From: Limnohabitans sp. T6-20
Lineage (GTDB): Bacteria > Pseudomonadota > Gammaproteobacteria > Burkholderiales > Burkholderiaceae_C
Assembly (NCBI RefSeq): GCF_003063505.1
Contig: NZ_NERW01000003.1
Span: 806,001 to 870,000 of the forward strand
Length of the DNA stretch: 64,000 bases
Reading direction: 5' to 3'
The notes below the pieces were generated by a model. That model did no database searches, was not told the DNA's origin, and worked only from the letters and a program-made list of their open reading frames with translations. Below are positions 44,857 through 54,541 of the stretch, in pieces. Numbering within the stretch: the first letter of the stretch is position 1; each line of letters opens with the position of its first letter. The translations under genes and the position numbers were made by a program.

Positions 44857-46335
44857 ATGGAAACCCCTTTTTCTTGCGGCCTGGTCTGGCTGCGGCGCGA
44901 CCTGCGCGTGACCGACCATGCGGCCCTGCACCAAGCCCTGAAGCATTGCCAGCGGGTGCATGTGGTGTTCGTGTTCGACACCGACATCCTGGACGCCCTG
45001 CCCCGCGCGGACCGTCGGGTCGAATTCATCCGCGAATCGCTGGTCGAAGTCGATGCCCAATTGCGCGAGTTGGCAGGTCACCCCCAGGCAGGCCTGATCG
45101 TGCGCCATGGCGTGGCCAAGGACAAAATCGTCAAACTGGCCCAGCACCTGCAGGCCCAGGCGGTGTTTGCCAACCACGATGACGAGCCCCAGGCGCTGGC
45201 CCGCGACATCCAGGTGCGCGGCCACTTGGCGGACCACGGCATCGTGCTGCACACCTTCAAGGACCATGTGGTGTTTGAGCGCAATGAGGTGCTGACCCAA
45301 ATGGCCAAACCCTTCAGCGTGTTCACACCCTACAAGAACGCCTGGCTGAAAAAACTCACGCCCGAAGACCTGCAGGCCTGGCCGGTGGCCCCTTTTGCCA
45401 CCCGCCTGGCGCCCCGGCCGGATGATCTGGCCCAGCCAGTGCCCGCCCTGCAAGACCTTGACTTTGAAACCACCAACCTGCAGGCCCTGAAAATCCCGAC
45501 CGGCGAGTCGGGTGCCCAAGCCTTGCTGCAAGACTTTTTGACGCGGATTGACCAGTACGAAGACACGCGCAATTTCCCGGCCGTCAAAGGGCCCAGTTAC
45601 TTGAGCGTGCATTTGCGCTTTGGCACCGTGTCGATCCGCCAGCTGGCGCGAGAGGCCCATGCCCGCATGCTGGCGGGCAGCCCCGGCGCCAGCGTTTGGC
45701 TGTCCGAGCTGATCTGGCGCGACTTTTATGTGCAGGTGCTGCACAACTTCGCGCATGTGGGCCACGGCCAAAGCTTCAAGCCCGACTACGACGCCATCCA
45801 CTGGGAACACGGCACCCATGCCCACAAGCTGTTTGACGCCTGGTGCGAAGCCCGCACCGGCTACCCGCTGGTGGACGCAGCCATGCGCCAGCTCAACCAA
45901 ACCGGCTACATGCACAACCGTTTGCGCATGGTGGTGGCCAGCTTTTTGGTCAAGGACTTGGGGATCGATTGGCGTTGGGGCGAAAAGTACTTTGCCACCC
46001 ACCTGAACGACTTTGACCTGTCGGCCAACAACGGCGGCTGGCAGTGGGCCAGCTCCAGCGGTTGTGATGCACAGCCTTACTTTCGCATCTTCAACCCGAT
46101 CAGCCAGAGCGAAAAGTTTGACCCGGAGGGCAAATTCATCCGCCGCTATGTGCCCGAGCTGGCGGCCTTGTCCACCAAAGACTTGCACGCACCCTGGCTG
46201 GCCAAGCCCCTTGAGCTACAAGCGGCCGAGGTGGTCATGGGTCAAACCTACCCAGCGCCCATCGTGGACCACGCCGCAGCACGCGAAAAAACGCTGCAAC
46301 GTTACGCGGTGGTCAAGAAAAAGCCGTCTGAATAA
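44857..46335 (+). CDS. phrB: Deoxyribodipyrimidine photolyase (CPD class I)
   Basis: This 492-residue photolyase has an antenna domain opening GLVWLRRDLRVTDHAALHQA and a FAD domain with NFPAVKGPSYLSVHLRFG, ELIWRDFYVQVLH, TGYPLVDAAMRQLNQTGYMH and NDFDLSANNGGWQWASSSGC, then AQPYFRIFNPISQSEKFDP. These are the class I CPD photolyase residues, including the tryptophans that reduce FAD. It splits cyclobutane dimers with blue light. An in-frame TTG at 44830 is an alternative start. It is the third photolyase-family gene in the window. Confidence 0.95.
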   Translation: METPFSCGLVWLRRDLRVTDHAALHQALKHCQRVHVVFVFDTDILDALPRADRRVEFIRESLVEVDAQLRELAGHPQAGLIVRHGVAKDKIVKLAQHLQAQAVFANHDDEPQALARDIQVRGHLADHGIVLHTFKDHVVFERNEVLTQMAKPFSVFTPYKNAWLKKLTPEDLQAWPVAPFATRLAPRPDDLAQPVPALQDLDFETTNLQALKIPTGESGAQALLQDFLTRIDQYEDTRNFPAVKGPSYLSVHLRFGTVSIRQLAREAHARMLAGSPGASVWLSELIWRDFYVQVLHNFAHVGHGQSFKPDYDAIHWEHGTHAHKLFDAWCEARTGYPLVDAAMRQLNQTGYMHNRLRMVVASFLVKDLGIDWRWGEKYFATHLNDFDLSANNGGWQWASSSGCDAQPYFRIFNPISQSEKFDPEGKFIRRYVPELAALSTKDLHAPWLAKPLELQAAEVVMGQTYPAPIVDHAAAREKTLQRYAVVKKKPSE

Positions 46336-46368
46336 GACGGCTGGGTAGGAGGTGTTGATCTGTTCAGA

Positions 46369-46539
46369 TCAGATCGCCACCATCTCGAAATCTTCCTTGC
46401 GGGCGGCGCACTCGGGGCATGTCCAGTTCATGGGCACGTCTTCCCATTTGGTGCCCGGGGCAATGCCGTGCTCGGGGTCGCCCTCGGCTTCGTCGTAAAT
46501 CCAGCCGCAAATCAGGCACATCCAGGTTTTGTGTTCCAT
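46369..46539 (-). CDS. Rubredoxin
   Basis: This 56-residue protein reads MEHKTWMCLICGWIYDEAEG, then DPEHGIAPGTKWEDVPMNWT and CPECAARKEDFEMVAI. Cysteines C8, C11, C41 and C44 form the FeS4 site. It is a small one-electron carrier for hydroxylases or peroxide reduction. The ATG at 46539 begins the domain; an upstream in-frame extension is unlikely. It converges on phrB and is divergent from thiD. Confidence 0.95.
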   Translation of the reverse strand: MEHKTWMCLICGWIYDEAEGDPEHGIAPGTKWEDVPMNWTCPECAARKEDFEMVAI

Positions 46540-46642
46540 CACAGTGTCGCAATCAAAGAGTCGAATAGAATGATTTGATTGTATCGGGCCCCGCCGAGTG
46601 CCCGGCTGAAGACCTTCTGAAGCCCCCTGCAATTCGCCTTTC

Positions 46643-47590
46643 ATGACCGATCACAACCCCGAATCACCCCCAGAAACCGAGATCCTCAGTGATGAGGAAG
46701 AATCTGCCGGGCTGGCCTGCGTGCTGTCCTTCAACGCCAACGACCCCAGCGGTGCGGGCGGGCTGACTTGCGACGCCACGGCCATGGCCTCGGTGGGCGC
46801 GCATTGCCTGCCGGTGTGCACGGGCACTTATGTGCGGGACACCAGCAGCATCACCGACTTTTACCCCCTTGACGAAGAAGCCGTGAACGACCAGGCCCGC
46901 GCCGTGGCCGAAGACGTGCCGGTACAAGTCATCAAAGTCGGCTTTGTCGGAACACCCGAAAGCCTGGCCACCATTGCAGCGCTGGCCGACGACTACGACG
47001 GTGTGCCCGTGGTGGCCTACATGCCCAACCTGTCCTGGTGGGAAGACGACAAGATCGACGCTTATCTGGACGCTTTCCGCGAATTGCTGTTGCCACAAAC
47101 CAGCGTGTTGGTCGGTCACCACAGCACCCTGCGCCGCTGGTTGTTGCCCGAATGGACAGGCGAGCGCAACCCCGGGCCCCGCGACATCGCCAAAGCAGCC
47201 TCTGAGTTGGGTGTGCCCTACACGCTGGTGACGGGGTTGACCTTGCCCGAGCAGCACATCGACAACGTTTTGGCCTCGCCCGAAACCGTGCTGGCCCACG
47301 AAAAGTTCGAGCGCATCGAAGCCGTGTTTGTGGGGGCCGGCGACACATTGACCGCCGCACTGGCCGCCTTGCTGGCCACTGGCATGGACTTGCCCGAAGC
47401 CACCAGCGAAGCCCTGCATTACCTGGACCGCTGCCTGGACGAAGGCTTCCGACCCGGCATGGGCCAGGTCATTCCGGATCGCCTGTTTTGGGCCTTGCCC
47501 GAGGACGAAGAAACCGAAGACGACGAAAGCCCCGAAGTGCACCCCGGTGACGATTACTTTGAAGTGCCTTTCAACGAAACCAAACATTGA
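46643..47590 (+). CDS. thiD: Hydroxymethylpyrimidine/phosphomethylpyrimidine kinase (ThiD-like)
   Basis: This 315-residue ribokinase-fold protein has [20 protein letters not shown] (SGxDxxGGAG), [16 protein letters not shown] and the catalytic/anion-hole motif [19 protein letters not shown]. ThiD phosphorylates HMP twice for thiamine synthesis. It carries unusual acidic tails at both ends ([13 protein letters not shown] and [20 protein letters not shown]). It overlaps the in-frame upstream region of hemL and precedes its ATG by 17 bases, the common Burkholderiales order. No TPP riboswitch is seen upstream. Confidence 0.88.
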   Translation: MTDHNPESPPETEILSDEEESAGLACVLSFNANDPSGAGGLTCDATAMASVGAHCLPVCTGTYVRDTSSITDFYPLDEEAVNDQARAVAEDVPVQVIKVGFVGTPESLATIAALADDYDGVPVVAYMPNLSWWEDDKIDAYLDAFRELLLPQTSVLVGHHSTLRRWLLPEWTGERNPGPRDIAKAASELGVPYTLVTGLTLPEQHIDNVLASPETVLAHEKFERIEAVFVGAGDTLTAALAALLATGMDLPEATSEALHYLDRCLDEGFRPGMGQVIPDRLFWALPEDEETEDDESPEVHPGDDYFEVPFNETKH

Positions 47591-47607
47591 AGCCAGAGAC
47601 AAACACC

Positions 47608-48903
47608 ATGACCGATCGCAACCAGACCCTTTTTGACCGCGCCGCCCAAGTGATCCCCGGTGGCGTCAACTCGCCCGTGCGCGCCTTTCGCGCCGTGGGC
47701 GGCACACCGCGTTTTGTGCAACGCGCCAAGGGTGCCTATTTCTGGGACGCGAACGGCCAGAAATACATCGACTACATAGGTTCCTGGGGCCCGATGATCC
47801 TGGGCCATGGCCACCCTGCCGTGCTCGAAGCGGTGCAAAAAGCCGCGCTCGACGGCTTCTCGTTTGGTGCACCCACCGAGCGTGAAATCGAGCTGGCCGA
47901 AGAAATCCTCAAGCACGTGCCGTCCATGGAAATGGTGCGCCTGGTCAGCTCGGGCACCGAAGCCGGCATGAGCGCGCTGCGCCTGGCGCGTGGTGCCACA
48001 GGCCGCACCAAGTTCATCAAATTTGAAGGCTGCTACCACGGCCATGCCGATGCCTTGCTGGTCAAAGCCGGCTCGGGCCTGGCCACCTTTGGCAACCCCA
48101 CCAGCGCCGGTGTGCCGCCCGAGGTGGTGCGTGACACCCTGGTGCTGAAGTACAACAACATTGCTCAACTGGAAGAAGCCTTTGCCCTGCACGGCAAAGA
48201 ACTGGCCTGCGTGATGATCGAACCCATCGCGGGCAACATGAACTTTGTGCGCGCCAGCGTACCCTTCATGAAGCGCTGCCGCGAGCTGTGCACCGAGCAC
48301 GGCACGCTGTTTGTTTTTGACGAAGTCATGTCGGGCTTTCGCGTGGCATTGGGCAGCGCACAAAGTGTTTATGCCCAATTGATCCCCGGCTTCAAACCCG
48401 ACATGACCGTGCTGGGCAAGGTGATTGGCGGCGGCATGCCACTGGCCGCGTTTGGCGGCCCACGCGAAATCATGCGCCAGTTGGCCCCCACCGGCCCGGT
48501 TTACCAGGCCGGCACTTTGAGCGGCAACCCGGTGGCCACGGCGTGCGGTCTGGCCACATTGCGCGAGATCGCCAAGCCCGGCTTTTGGGACGCATTGAGT
48601 GCCCGTACGCAAAGTCTGGTGGATGGCCTGAAAGGCGCTGCCGCTGCTGCGGGCGTGCCCTTCAGCGCCGACTGCCAGGGCGGCATGTTTGGCTTTTTCT
48701 TGCTGCCTGAGCTGCCACAGAATTACGCCAAAGTGATGACCAGCGACAGCCCCAAATTCAACAAGCTGTTCCACGGCCTGCTCGATGGCGGTGTCTACAT
48801 AGCCCCCGCTTTGTACGAAGCCGGTTTTGTGAGCGCAGCCCACACCGAAGCCGACATCGCAGAAACCGTGCGCGTGGCAGGAGACGTGTTCAAAACACTT
48901 TGA
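47608..48903 (+). CDS. hemL: Glutamate-1-semialdehyde 2,1-aminomutase
   Basis: This 431-residue fold-type I PLP enzyme has [51 protein letters not shown], the [13 protein letters not shown] block and the PLP lysine K271 in [17 protein letters not shown]. It makes 5-aminolevulinate in the C5 haem route. The ATG at 47608 is preferred over a TTG 21 bases upstream. Confidence 0.97.
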   Translation: MTDRNQTLFDRAAQVIPGGVNSPVRAFRAVGGTPRFVQRAKGAYFWDANGQKYIDYIGSWGPMILGHGHPAVLEAVQKAALDGFSFGAPTEREIELAEEILKHVPSMEMVRLVSSGTEAGMSALRLARGATGRTKFIKFEGCYHGHADALLVKAGSGLATFGNPTSAGVPPEVVRDTLVLKYNNIAQLEEAFALHGKELACVMIEPIAGNMNFVRASVPFMKRCRELCTEHGTLFVFDEVMSGFRVALGSAQSVYAQLIPGFKPDMTVLGKVIGGGMPLAAFGGPREIMRQLAPTGPVYQAGTLSGNPVATACGLATLREIAKPGFWDALSARTQSLVDGLKGAAAAAGVPFSADCQGGMFGFFLLPELPQNYAKVMTSDSPKFNKLFHGLLDGGVYIAPALYEAGFVSAAHTEADIAETVRVAGDVFKTL

Positions 48904-49125
48904 GTCAGACCATGCCGAACTTGACGCCAGTGAGCTGTCGGGCAAGTTCGGCTTGAATGTCCACTTCGTGCCCCCGCTGAAAGACCGACTCTATGGTGCG
49001 GTGAGTTTCCAACTGAAGTTCAGGTTTCAAGACTGAAGCGGGTCAAGCACCAGCCCAAACCAGCGATAATTCGCCCCTGCATTCACGTCCAGACCGGGCG
49101 CTGGCCCAGACCCCTAGGACTCCCC

Positions 49126-49464
49126 ATGAAAAAGAATTTCCCCCTGCAAGCCGAAGGCAAGCACCCCGACCGCGTGCTCGAAGCCGTTAAACACGAAATC
49201 CGAAAATACTTCAAGCGCGAGCGCAACCGCGACGTGCCCAAGGGCGTGGATTTTTGGGACTTTGACTGCAAAGTGGGCCTGACCGCCGACACCGCCGAAG
49301 TGGTGCGTGTGAGCGGCGTGATCGAAGCTGTAGACGCAGCCGCCAAATCAGGCGCGACTTCGGTGTACGTCGAAATTTTGAGCAAGCACGGCGTGCGCGT
49401 GCTCAAGGCGCAAGACGACCACGAAGGCGGCGAAGACCACTTTGGCGATCTGCCCAACGACTGA
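49126..49464 (+). CDS. DUF6172 family protein
   Basis: This 112-residue protein has the conserved opening KKNFPLQAEGKHPDRVLEAV, KHEIRKYFKRERNRDVPKGV and DFWDFDCKVGLTADTAEVVR. The family is small, common in proteobacteria and of unknown function. The C-terminus is acidic (DDHEGGEDHFGDLPND). The gene stands alone between hemL and the helicase. Confidence 0.8.
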   Translation: MKKNFPLQAEGKHPDRVLEAVKHEIRKYFKRERNRDVPKGVDFWDFDCKVGLTADTAEVVRVSGVIEAVDAAAKSGATSVYVEILSKHGVRVLKAQDDHEGGEDHFGDLPND

Positions 49465-49593
49465 AGCGCCGGACAGCGCCTGCAAAAGCACAGCGGGCCT
49501 GGTCTGGCTACCCGATCAAATTGGGGATGTTCCAGTCGGGCATGACCCACTCAGCCAACCGCACTGAGTGTGGTCACCCTCACGCAGTCGATT

Positions 49594-50847
49594 TCACTTC
49601 GGTGCGTTGGCCTGTGACGCAGCGGCCGCCCGCAACTTATCTTTCTTGCTCAGCCTCGAACCCTTGATGCCGCCATTGCCCGGTGATGGCGGTGGCGGGG
49701 TTTCGGTTTGATCAAAGCCTGGCACCTGCTCCAAAGGCAGCTCCAGGCTTTCGCGTTTCTGGATCAGCTGCCAGTGCGCCAATGCGGCAGCAGTGACAAA
49801 GCTCACCGCGTCGCCATGCGCCCCGGCCCGGCCGGTGCGGCCGATGCGGTGGGTGTAATCAGTGGCCGAGCGCGGCAGGTCGTAGTTGACCACCACGGGC
49901 AGCATGGCGATGTCGATGCCGCGTGAGGCCAAATCGGTGGTGACCACCACATCCCAGCGACCGGCTTTGAATTCGTGCAGCGCATCTTGCCGGGCACCCT
50001 GGCTCATCTCACCATGAAAAGGTGTGGCAAACACGCCTGCTTTATAAAGTTTGCCCGCCACATGCTCACAGGCATAGCGCGTGGCCACAAACACCAGCAC
50101 CTGCTTCCAGCCGTTCTCCTTGATCAGGTGGCGCAGCAAGGCGGTGCGGCTTTTCTCGTCCACCGCAATGGCACGCTGGGTGATGTCGGGCTTGTGGCCT
50201 TCAAAGGCATCCACCGTGATGCGCACCGGATCGCGCAGCAGCCTGGCCGCCAGCGCCTCGACCTCGGGCGCAAACGTGGCCGAAAACAGCAGGGTCTGAC
50301 GCCTGGCAGGCAGCAGCGCCAGCACGCGTTGCAACTCGTCGGCAAAGCCCAGGTCCAGCAGGCGGTCGGCTTCGTCCAGCACCAGGTGCTGCACATCGGC
50401 CAGGCGCAAAGCGTTCTGGTCGATCAGGTCCAGCAAACGACCGGGCGTGGCCACCACGATGTCGGCACCGCCGCGCAGCGCCATCATTTGCGGGTTGACC
50501 GAGACACCGCCAAACACGGTGGTCACCTTCAAGGATTGCGGCAGCTTGTACGCCAGATTGGCCAGCACATCGCCCACCTGCACCGCCAGCTCGCGCGTGG
50601 GCACCAGCACAAGCGTGCGGATGGGGCGGCGAAAGTTGGTCTGGCGCGGCGCGGCCAGCAATTGCTGCAACAGTGGGAGGGCAAACGCCAGCGTCTTGCC
50701 CGAGCCGGTGGGCGCAGTGGCCCACACGTCGGCCGACTTCAAGGCAGAGGGAATCGCCTCGGCCTGGATGGGGGTGGGGGCGTACAAGCCCATGTCACCC
50801 ACGGCACGCAAAAGCATGGGGGTCAAGCCGAGTGAATCAAAGGCCAT
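49594..50847 (-). CDS. DEAD-box RNA helicase (RhlE-like)
   Basis: This 417-residue helicase has the Q motif and Walker A (APTGSGKT 45-52), VLDEADRLLDLGF (DEAD), LFSATFAPEV (SAT), VFVATRYACEHV and YTHRIGRTGRAGAHGDAVSF. The N-terminal FDSLGLTPMLLRAVGDMGLY is RhlE-like. A short basic tail (GIKGSRLSKKDKLRAAAASQ) follows the core. It unwinds structured RNA in ribosome assembly or decay. The ATG at 50847 is followed upstream by a REP pair at 50860-50929. Confidence 0.92.
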   Translation of the reverse strand: MAFDSLGLTPMLLRAVGDMGLYAPTPIQAEAIPSALKSADVWATAPTGSGKTLAFALPLLQQLLAAPRQTNFRRPIRTLVLVPTRELAVQVGDVLANLAYKLPQSLKVTTVFGGVSVNPQMMALRGGADIVVATPGRLLDLIDQNALRLADVQHLVLDEADRLLDLGFADELQRVLALLPARRQTLLFSATFAPEVEALAARLLRDPVRITVDAFEGHKPDITQRAIAVDEKSRTALLRHLIKENGWKQVLVFVATRYACEHVAGKLYKAGVFATPFHGEMSQGARQDALHEFKAGRWDVVVTTDLASRGIDIAMLPVVVNYDLPRSATDYTHRIGRTGRAGAHGDAVSFVTAAALAHWQLIQKRESLELPLEQVPGFDQTETPPPPSPGNGGIKGSRLSKKDKLRAAAASQANAPK

Positions 50848-50859
50848 CAGGGGCTTTCT

Positions 50860-50929
50860 GTAGGAGGCCGCCCCTGCGGCCGATGAACTCTGGCAAAACA
50901 ACCATTCGCGAGCAGGGGCTCGCTCCCAC
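50860..50929. repeat. REP-like inverted pair A (REPIN)
   Basis: GTAGGAGGCCGCCCCTGCGG at 50860 and its inverted mate, ending GCAGGGGCTCGCTCCCAC at 50929, form an inverted pair; each half is itself a small palindrome (GGCCGC/GCGGCC and GCGAGC/GCTCGC). The pair lies in the gap between the rhlE-type helicase (start 50847) and purH (stop 50953). Confidence 0.65.
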
Positions 50930-50952
50930 GGGGCATACCGAGGGATGAACCA

Positions 50953-52539
50953 TCAATGACGGAAGTGCCGTACACCCGTGAACACCATCGCCACGCCACG
51001 CTCGTTGGCAGCGTCGATGACTTCTTGATCACGCATGGAGCCACCGGGCTGGGCCACGCAGGTCGCACCTGCGTCCACCACCACGTCGAGGCCGTCGCGG
51101 AAGGGGAAGAAGGCGTCGCTCGCCACCACGGTGTTTTGCAGGCTCAGCTTGGCCGCTTCGGCCTTGATGCTGGCGATGCGGGCTGAATCAAGGCGGCTCA
51201 TTTGGCCTGCGCCCACGCCCATGGTCATGCCGTTTTTGCAGAACACGATGGCGTTGGATTTGACGAATTTGGCCACTTTCCAGGCAAACAGCAGGTCGTG
51301 CAATTCTTCAGGCGTTGGTTGCTTGACGGTGACGATTTTCAAGTCGGCCAGTGCCAGCTCGTGGTTGTCGGCGCTTTGCAGCAAGAGGCCCGAGCCCACA
51401 CGCTTGGTTTCGAGCGCGTTGCGCACGTCGCCGTAGTGGGCAGGCAAGGCGATTTTCATCAGGCGCACGTTGACTTTGCTCTTGAACACTTCGAGCGCTT
51501 CGGCGCTGAAGTCAGGGGCCATCAGCACTTCGACGAATTGCTTGCTCACCGCTTCGGCCGCGGCTTTGTCCACGGGGCGGTTGAAGGCGATGATGCCGCC
51601 GAAGGCACTGGTGGGGTCGGTCTGGAAAGCTTTGCTGTAAGCCTCAAGGGGGTTCGCGCCCACGGCCACGCCACAGGGGTTGGCGTGTTTGACGATCACA
51701 CAAGCTGAGCTATCGAAGCTCTTCACACACTCCCATGCCGCATCGGCGTCGGCAATGTTGTTGTAGCTGAGTTCTTTGCCTTGCAGCTGCACGCCAGTGG
51801 CTAGCGAACCTGCGGCAGGCGCCAGATCGCGGTACCAAGCGGCTTGCTGGTGGCTGTTTTCACCGTAGCGCAGGTCTTGCACTTTCACATACTGCTCGTT
51901 GAATTGGCCGCTGAATTGGGCGCGCTCGGGCACGTACTCTTCGCTCAGCTTCTCGGCTTCAAAGTTAACGCTCGACAGGTAGTTGCTGATCGCACCGTCG
52001 TATTGGCTGATGCGGTTGAACGCGGCCACCGACAGGGCAAAGCGCAGTTTGTCGCTGAGTTTGCCGCTGGTCTTGAGTTCGGCGATCACATCCGCGTATT
52101 GGCTGGCGTCGGTGACGATGCCCACGTCTTTCCAGTTCTTGGCGGCCGAGCGCACCATGGCGGGGCCACCGATGTCGATGTTTTCAATCGCGTCGGCCAG
52201 CGTGCAACCGGGCTTGGCCACGGTGGCTTCAAAGGGATACAAATTCACGATCAACAGATCGATGGTGTCGATGCCATGCGCCTGCAAAGCGGCCATGTGC
52301 TCAGGCGAGTCGCGGCGGGCCAGCAAGCCGCCGTGCACTTTGGGGTGCAGGGTCTTGACGCGGCCATCGAGCATCTCAGGGAACTGGGTCACTTCGGCCA
52401 CTTCGGTCACGGGCAGGCCTTGCTCGGCCAGCAGTTTGGCGGTGCCGCCGGTGGAGATCAGGCTCACGCCCAGGGCGTGCAGTTCTTTCGCCAGATCGAC
52501 GATGCCGGTTTTGTCAGAGACGGAAATCAGGGCTCTCAT
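50953..52539 (-). CDS. purH: Bifunctional AICAR formyltransferase/IMP cyclohydrolase
   Basis: This 528-residue enzyme has the N-terminal cyclohydrolase ([48 protein letters not shown]) and the C-terminal formyltransferase ([46 protein letters not shown]). It performs the last two steps of IMP synthesis. It follows fis in dusB-fis-purH. Confidence 0.97.
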   Translation of the reverse strand: MRALISVSDKTGIVDLAKELHALGVSLISTGGTAKLLAEQGLPVTEVAEVTQFPEMLDGRVKTLHPKVHGGLLARRDSPEHMAALQAHGIDTIDLLIVNLYPFEATVAKPGCTLADAIENIDIGGPAMVRSAAKNWKDVGIVTDASQYADVIAELKTSGKLSDKLRFALSVAAFNRISQYDGAISNYLSSVNFEAEKLSEEYVPERAQFSGQFNEQYVKVQDLRYGENSHQQAAWYRDLAPAAGSLATGVQLQGKELSYNNIADADAAWECVKSFDSSACVIVKHANPCGVAVGANPLEAYSKAFQTDPTSAFGGIIAFNRPVDKAAAEAVSKQFVEVLMAPDFSAEALEVFKSKVNVRLMKIALPAHYGDVRNALETKRVGSGLLLQSADNHELALADLKIVTVKQPTPEELHDLLFAWKVAKFVKSNAIVFCKNGMTMGVGAGQMSRLDSARIASIKAEAAKLSLQNTVVASDAFFPFRDGLDVVVDAGATCVAQPGGSMRDQEVIDAANERGVAMVFTGVRHFRH

Positions 52540-52634
52540 GGGGGCTTTCTTCTACAAAGTTCAGATCAGGGGGCCGGGGTACACGGTTCCGGCAGGTATT
52601 CATCAGGGGCCGGGCACCGCACGACCACCCGGGT

Positions 52635-52874
52635 TCATTTCAGGAGGTCGTGCTCCAGCAGTTTCTTGCGCAAGGTGTTGCGGTTCAGGCCCAGCCATTC
52701 GGCAGCGCGCGACTGGTTCTGTCCCGACTGGGTCATCACCACGTCGAGCAGGGGCTTTTCAACCAGCTTGACCAGCATGTCATACAGACCCGTCGGCTCG
52801 GTGCCGTCCAGGTCGCGGAAATAAGTTTCCAGGTTGCCCCGGATGCAGGTTTCTATGGATTTTTGTTCGCTCAT
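52635..52874 (-). CDS. fis: Fis family nucleoid/transcription regulator
   Basis: This 79-residue protein ends with the Fis helix-turn-helix QSRAAEWLGLNRNTLRKKLL, preceded by the dimerisation helices (LYDMLVKLVEKPLLDVVMTQ). It bends DNA and regulates growth-linked genes. It overlaps dusB by ATGA, the classical dusB-fis pair. Confidence 0.95.
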   Translation of the reverse strand: MSEQKSIETCIRGNLETYFRDLDGTEPTGLYDMLVKLVEKPLLDVVMTQSGQNQSRAAEWLGLNRNTLRKKLLEHDLLK

Positions 52875-53902
52875 TCGGATGTCTCCAGAAACGGCTGGGC
52901 ACGGGCCACAGGCAGGCGGTCCATCTGGCTGCCCAGGCCATCCAGAAAGTGCGCCACCGCCGCCAGCTGTTGCTGCGCCGTTTCAAGGGTGTTCATGTGT
53001 TCACGGAATGCGTCGCCGCCGGGCAGCGCACGCACATACCAGCCAATGTGTTTGCGGGCCGAGCGCACGCCGGTGTATTCACCATACAGGCCGTAATGGT
53101 CTTGCAGGTGCTCCAACAAGGCGCGGCGCACTTCGGCCACCAGCGGCGGGGCCAGGTGTTCGCCTGTCACCAAAAAGTGTCCGATCTCGCGGAAGATCCA
53201 GGGGCTGCCCTGGGCGGCACGGCCGATCATCACGGCGTCAGCGCCCGTGGCCCGCAGCACGTCGCGGGCTTTTTCAGGCGAATCGATGTCGCCATTGGCC
53301 ACCACCGGGATCTTGAGCGCGGCCTTGACTGCGGCCACGGTGTCGTATTCGGCAAAACCTTTGTAACCCTGCTCACGGGTGCGGCCGTGCACGGTGACCA
53401 TCTGCACGCCAGCCACTTCAGCGGCGCGGGCCAGACTCAGGGCGTTCTTTTCGGTATCGCACCAGCCGGTGCGCATCTTGAGCGTCACAGGCACGCCATG
53501 CGGCAAGGCCGCCTCGACCACGGCAGAAATGATCTGAAGCGCCAGCGGCTCGTCTTGCATCAGGGCCGAGCCGGCCCATTTGTTGCAGACCTTTTTAGCG
53601 GGGCAGCCCATGTTGATGTCGATGATCTGCGCGCCCCGGTCGATGTTGTAGCGCGTGGCGTCGGCCATCATCTGCGCCTCGGTGCCTGCAATCTGCACCG
53701 CGATCGGGCCGGGCTCACCGTCGTGGTTGGCGCGGCGTGAAGTCTTCAAAGACGCCCACAGATCGGGCCGCGAAGTCACCATTTCACTCACCGCGTAGCC
53801 CGCCCCAAACTGCCTGCACAGCTGACGGAAAGGCCTGTCCGTCACCCCCGCCATGGGGGCAACGAACAAATTGTTCGGCAATGGGTAAGGGCCAATCTGC
53901 AT
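52871..53902 (-). CDS. dusB: tRNA-dihydrouridine synthase B
   Basis: This 343-residue FMN TIM-barrel enzyme starts QIGPYPLPNNLFVAPMAGVT, with IDINMGCPAKKVCNKWAGSA (C100 in the conserved MGCPAK), MRTGWCDTEKNALSLAR and HGRTREQGYKG. It reduces U17 of tRNAs. It heads the dusB-fis-purH operon; the promoter gap holds a nested dyad at 53956-53998. Confidence 0.95.
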   Translation of the reverse strand: MQIGPYPLPNNLFVAPMAGVTDRPFRQLCRQFGAGYAVSEMVTSRPDLWASLKTSRRANHDGEPGPIAVQIAGTEAQMMADATRYNIDRGAQIIDINMGCPAKKVCNKWAGSALMQDEPLALQIISAVVEAALPHGVPVTLKMRTGWCDTEKNALSLARAAEVAGVQMVTVHGRTREQGYKGFAEYDTVAAVKAALKIPVVANGDIDSPEKARDVLRATGADAVMIGRAAQGSPWIFREIGHFLVTGEHLAPPLVAEVRRALLEHLQDHYGLYGEYTGVRSARKHIGWYVRALPGGDAFREHMNTLETAQQQLAAVAHFLDGLGSQMDRLPVARAQPFLETSE

Positions 53903-53955
53903 GACTGGTGAAAGGTGCGAAAGGTGGATTGCTTAAAAAGGAGGCACGATTGTAA

Positions 53956-53998
53956 TTGCTTAATATTTCAGCAACTGAAAGCTGACTGTGCTAAGCAA
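53956..53998. promoter_or_regulatory. Nested dyad in the dusB promoter region
   Basis: Outer arms TTGCTTA (53956-53962) and TAAGCAA (53992-53998) enclose an inner hairpin TTTCAG-CAA-CTGAAA (53966-53980). An inverted TACAAT (minus strand, 53949-53954) next to it may be the dusB -10 box. This could be an operator or a cruciform-prone element for the dusB-fis-purH promoter. Confidence 0.35.
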
Positions 53999-54058
53999 AT
54001 GACCATCGCCATGGGCACTGTGTGACCTGATTTTTGGGCCCCCGCTACACTGGCCCTC

Positions 54059-54541
54059 ATGGAACTTTGGCTCGATCAATTGCTGCAATGGCTGGCTCTG
54101 CCACAACATGGCCTGAGCACGGTGTTTGTGGTGTCCTTCATTTCCGCCACATTGCTGCCGCTAGGGTCCGAACCTGCCGTTTTTGGCTTGGTCAAACTCA
54201 ACCCCGAGCTGTTCTGGCCCGCCATTGGGGTGGCCACCGCAGGCAACACCCTGGGGGGCATGCTCAGTTGGTGGATGGGCTGGGGGGCACACAGCGCTGT
54301 CGACAAATGGCGAGACTCCACCACCCACCTGCGGGCGCTGGTCTGGCTGGAAAAGCTCGGCCCCAAAGCCTGCCTGCTGAGCTGGCTTCCCGTGGTGGGT
54401 GACCCACTGTGCGCGGTGGCGGGCTGGCTCAAGCAACCCTTTTGGCCCTGCGCTCTGTACATGGCCATCGGCAAATTCGGGCGCTATCTGGTCATGACGG
54501 CCGCATTGCTCTGGTTTTTCCCGCAAGGGGGCATCGCATGA
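54059..54541 (+). CDS. YqaA family (DedA-like) membrane protein
   Basis: This 160-residue inner-membrane protein has FISATLLPLGSEPAVFGLVK, GVATAGNTLGGMLSWWMGWG and RALVWLEKLGPKACLLSWLP with VVGDPLCAVAGWL, the YqaA/DedA pattern. DedA relatives act in lipid flipping and membrane homeostasis; YqaA itself is uncharacterised. The TACACT at 54046-54051 sits seven bases before the ATG, so the message may be leaderless. It overlaps the next gene by ATGA. Confidence 0.88.
   Translation: MELWLDQLLQWLALPQHGLSTVFVVSFISATLLPLGSEPAVFGLVKLNPELFWPAIGVATAGNTLGGMLSWWMGWGAHSAVDKWRDSTTHLRALVWLEKLGPKACLLSWLPVVGDPLCAVAGWLKQPFWPCALYMAIGKFGRYLVMTAALLWFFPQGGIA

Noticed and set aside
46540..46642. TPP riboswitch before thiD
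   Set aside because: No THI-box-like conserved segments in the 103-base gap, which is also shared with the rubredoxin promoter.
48914..48952. Intrinsic terminator after hemL (GCCGAACTTG/CAAGTTCGGC)
   Set aside because: The loop is 19 bases and no T-run follows.
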